From contig URGC01000094.1 of assembly GCA_900547255.1 (NCBI GenBank), forward strand, positions 1 to 9,501: a DNA stretch of 9,501 nt. Direction: 5' to 3'. The notes below the pieces were generated by a model that was not told the DNA's origin, did not search any database, and worked only from the letters and a program-made list of their open reading frames with translations. Position 1 is the stretch's first letter. Each line of letters starts with the position of its first letter. Source of the stretch: an uncultured Eubacterium sp. (GTDB taxonomy: Bacteria; Bacillota; Clostridia; Lachnospirales; Lachnospiraceae). A program made the translations under genes and the position numbers. Positions 8,804-9,501 of the stretch are shown one piece after another.

Positions 8804-8811
8804 AGTATGAT
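8782..8811 (+). promoter_or_regulatory. Sigma-A-type promoter for the COG2426 gene
   Basis: The -35 box TTGACT (8782-8787) and -10 box TATGAT (8806-8811) are 18 bp apart, and each matches consensus at 5 of 6 bases. Transcription should start near 8818, giving a leader of about 65 nt. The -35 box lies within the 3' arm of the polC terminator. Confidence 0.6.
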
Positions 8812-8839
8812 GCCTAAGTTCACTTTGCATATGTGAGGT

Positions 8840-8881
8840 GGATTAATAACTAGTAGTTATCATGAATTTGGAGGATTAATA
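8840..8881 (+). other. Leader segment with small hairpin and repeated GGATTAATA
   Basis: The untranslated leader of the downstream gene has a 6-bp, 3-nt-loop inverted repeat (ATAACT at 8846-8851, AGTTAT at 8855-8860). It lies just ahead of the Shine-Dalgarno site GGAGG (8870-8874). The 9-mer GGATTAATA occurs at 8840-8848 and again at 8873-8881, the second overlapping the true ribosome site. No start codon usefully follows the first copy. I see no known riboswitch fold. Function is unknown and it may be chance in AT-rich DNA. Confidence 0.25.
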
Positions 8882-8883
8882 TA

Positions 8884-9360
8884 ATGCTGAAAAAATATCT
8901 TACTATATTTTTCATCTCTATGGTTCCACTTGTAGAGTTAAGAGGTGCAATACCTGTTTCACAGGCTTATCAGTTACCAATGCTTCAGTCATATATCATA
9001 TGTGTGCTTGGCAATATGATTCCGGTTCCTATAATATATCTGTTTGCAAGAAAAGTTCTTGAGTGGGGCAAGGATAAGAAGTATATAGGTAAGTTTTTCA
9101 CTTTTTGTATAGAGAAAGGACACAAGGGTGGTGTCAAATTAAAAGAAAAAGCCGGAAGAGGATTATTCGTGGCTTTGTTATTATTTGTCGGCATACCAGT
9201 TCCGGGAACAGGAGCATGGACAGGAACACTTGCTGCAAGTTTCCTTGATATGGGATTTAAGAAAAGTGTTGTGGCAGTTCTTTTAGGAGTTCTTTTAGCA
9301 GGCGTAATAATGGGCGTTGCAAGCGCCGGAGTATTCACTGCAATATTCAGTTTTTCATAA
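8884..9360 (+). CDS. COG2426 / small multi-drug export family membrane protein
   Basis: The 158-aa product matches the pattern of the small integral membrane family annotated 'small multi-drug export protein' (COG2426, PF06695). No transport substrate is established for the family and the name should be read with caution. Visible family motifs are PLVELRGAIP (15-24), GNMIPVP (43-49) and GIPVPGTGAWTG (103-114). The protein is mostly hydrophobic, with likely membrane or re-entrant segments at about 5-28, 34-56, 92-120 and 128-155. A charged, Lys-rich cytoplasmic stretch lies at about 60-92. There is no signal peptide apart from the first hydrophobic segment. The Pro/Gly-rich motifs recall DedA/VTT-type membrane proteins, but that link is only a resemblance. 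ATG 8884 follows GGAGG by 9 nt. The gene has its own promoter and is separated from polC by a terminator, so it is probably a single-gene unit. It ends 81 nt before a tRNA gene, with no clear hairpin terminator in between. Confidence 0.88.
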   Translation: MLKKYLTIFFISMVPLVELRGAIPVSQAYQLPMLQSYIICVLGNMIPVPIIYLFARKVLEWGKDKKYIGKFFTFCIEKGHKGGVKLKEKAGRGLFVALLLFVGIPVPGTGAWTGTLAASFLDMGFKKSVVAVLLGVLLAGVIMGVASAGVFTAIFSFS

Positions 9361-9364
9361 TTTT

Positions 9365-9391
9365 AAAAAAATTTGAAAAAAATTAAAAAAA
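9365..9391 (+). promoter_or_regulatory. Three phased A7 tracts, probable UP element or bent DNA
   Basis: Runs of seven A start at 9365, 9376 and 9385, spaced 11 and 9 bp, close to one helical turn. They end 4 nt before the -35 box of the tRNA promoter. Such A tracts bend DNA and can bind the alpha subunit C-terminal domain, as at strong rRNA and tRNA promoters. The role here is inferred from position. Confidence 0.5.
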
Positions 9392-9395
9392 GTGC

Positions 9396-9424
9396 TTGAC
9401 AATAATATAAAAATCTTATATTAT
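9396..9424 (+). promoter_or_regulatory. Strong sigma-A-type promoter for tRNA-Glu
   Basis: The -35 box is a perfect TTGACA (9396-9401) and the -10 box TATTAT (9419-9424) matches 5 of 6 bases, with an optimal 17-bp spacer. Transcription should start near 9431, about 11 nt before the tRNA. Further tRNA or rRNA genes may follow beyond the window. Confidence 0.8.
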
Positions 9425-9441
9425 AAACAAGTACTTGATGC

Positions 9442-9501
9442 GGCCAATTGGTCAAGCGGTTAAGACGCCGCCCTCTCACGGCGGAAACAGGGGTTCGATT
9501 C
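9442..9501 (+). tRNA. tRNA-Glu, anticodon CTC, 3' end cut by window edge
   Basis: The first 60 nt of a tRNA-Glu are visible. The acceptor strand GGCCAAT is at 9442-9448. The D stem is GTC/GAC (9451-9453 with 9464-9466). The anticodon stem CCGCC/GGCGG (9468-9472 with 9480-9484) is perfectly paired around loop CTCTCAC, which places anticodon CTC at 9475-9477, reading GAG. The variable region AAAC is 4 nt, the T-stem strand is AGGGG and the T loop TTCGATT. The 3' half of the T stem and of the acceptor stem lie beyond the window. The overall sequence follows the usual bacterial tRNA-Glu pattern. Confidence 0.95.

Noticed and set aside
8820..8836. Operator-like TCAC...GTGA repeat in the leader
   Set aside because: The arms are only 4 bp with a 9-nt gap, well within chance.
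9361..9395. Intrinsic terminator after the COG2426 gene
   Set aside because: The segment is almost only A and T with A runs on the + strand and no GC-containing stem; it fits better as an upstream element of the tRNA promoter.
1..9501. Mobile element, CRISPR array, phage or defence system
   Set aside because: No transposase, integrase, spaced direct repeats, terminal repeats or defence domains are visible; every gene is a recognisable core gene in a conserved order or a known family.

Overview
The window is a stretch of conserved housekeeping chromosome from a low-GC Gram-positive bacterium. It is most likely a clostridial Lachnospiraceae-type organism, and I cannot name a species. Three things point there: a PolC-type replicative polymerase, the gene order cdsA-dxr-rseP-ispG-polC (in Bacillus-type genomes proS usually sits where ispG is here), and codon use rich in AGA and ATA. 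All genes lie on the + strand.

Positions 1-8752 look like one tightly packed operon: the 3' part of cdsA (phospholipid precursor synthesis), dxr (first committed step of the MEP isoprenoid pathway), rseP (intramembrane site-2 protease), ispG (penultimate MEP step) and polC (DNA polymerase III alpha, 1505 aa). Gaps are 2, 1, 28 and 32 nt, and each gene has its own Shine-Dalgarno site. Two starts are non-ATG: TTG for rseP and GTG for polC. I see no promoter inside this block, so transcription must begin upstream of the window. In related genomes frr and uppS usually lie there. The block thus joins membrane lipid synthesis, isoprenoid supply for undecaprenyl phosphate, membrane proteolysis and chromosome replication.

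Positions 8753-8883 hold a long, AT-rich hairpin terminator just after polC. Its 3' arm contains the -35 box of a good sigma-A-type promoter, which should drive the next gene. That gene (8884-9360) encodes a 158-aa membrane protein of the COG2426 / 'small multi-drug export protein' family, whose function is not established.

Positions 9361-9441 hold a strong sigma-A-type promoter preceded by three phased A7 tracts. It contains two inverted repeats. The promoter leads into a tRNA-Glu (anticodon CTC) cut off by the window edge.

I found no mobile element, CRISPR array, phage gene, broken gene or unknown gene cluster. Nothing here supports a new biological system. The points worth a second look are small regulatory arrangements in the two intergenic regions and a few protein details.
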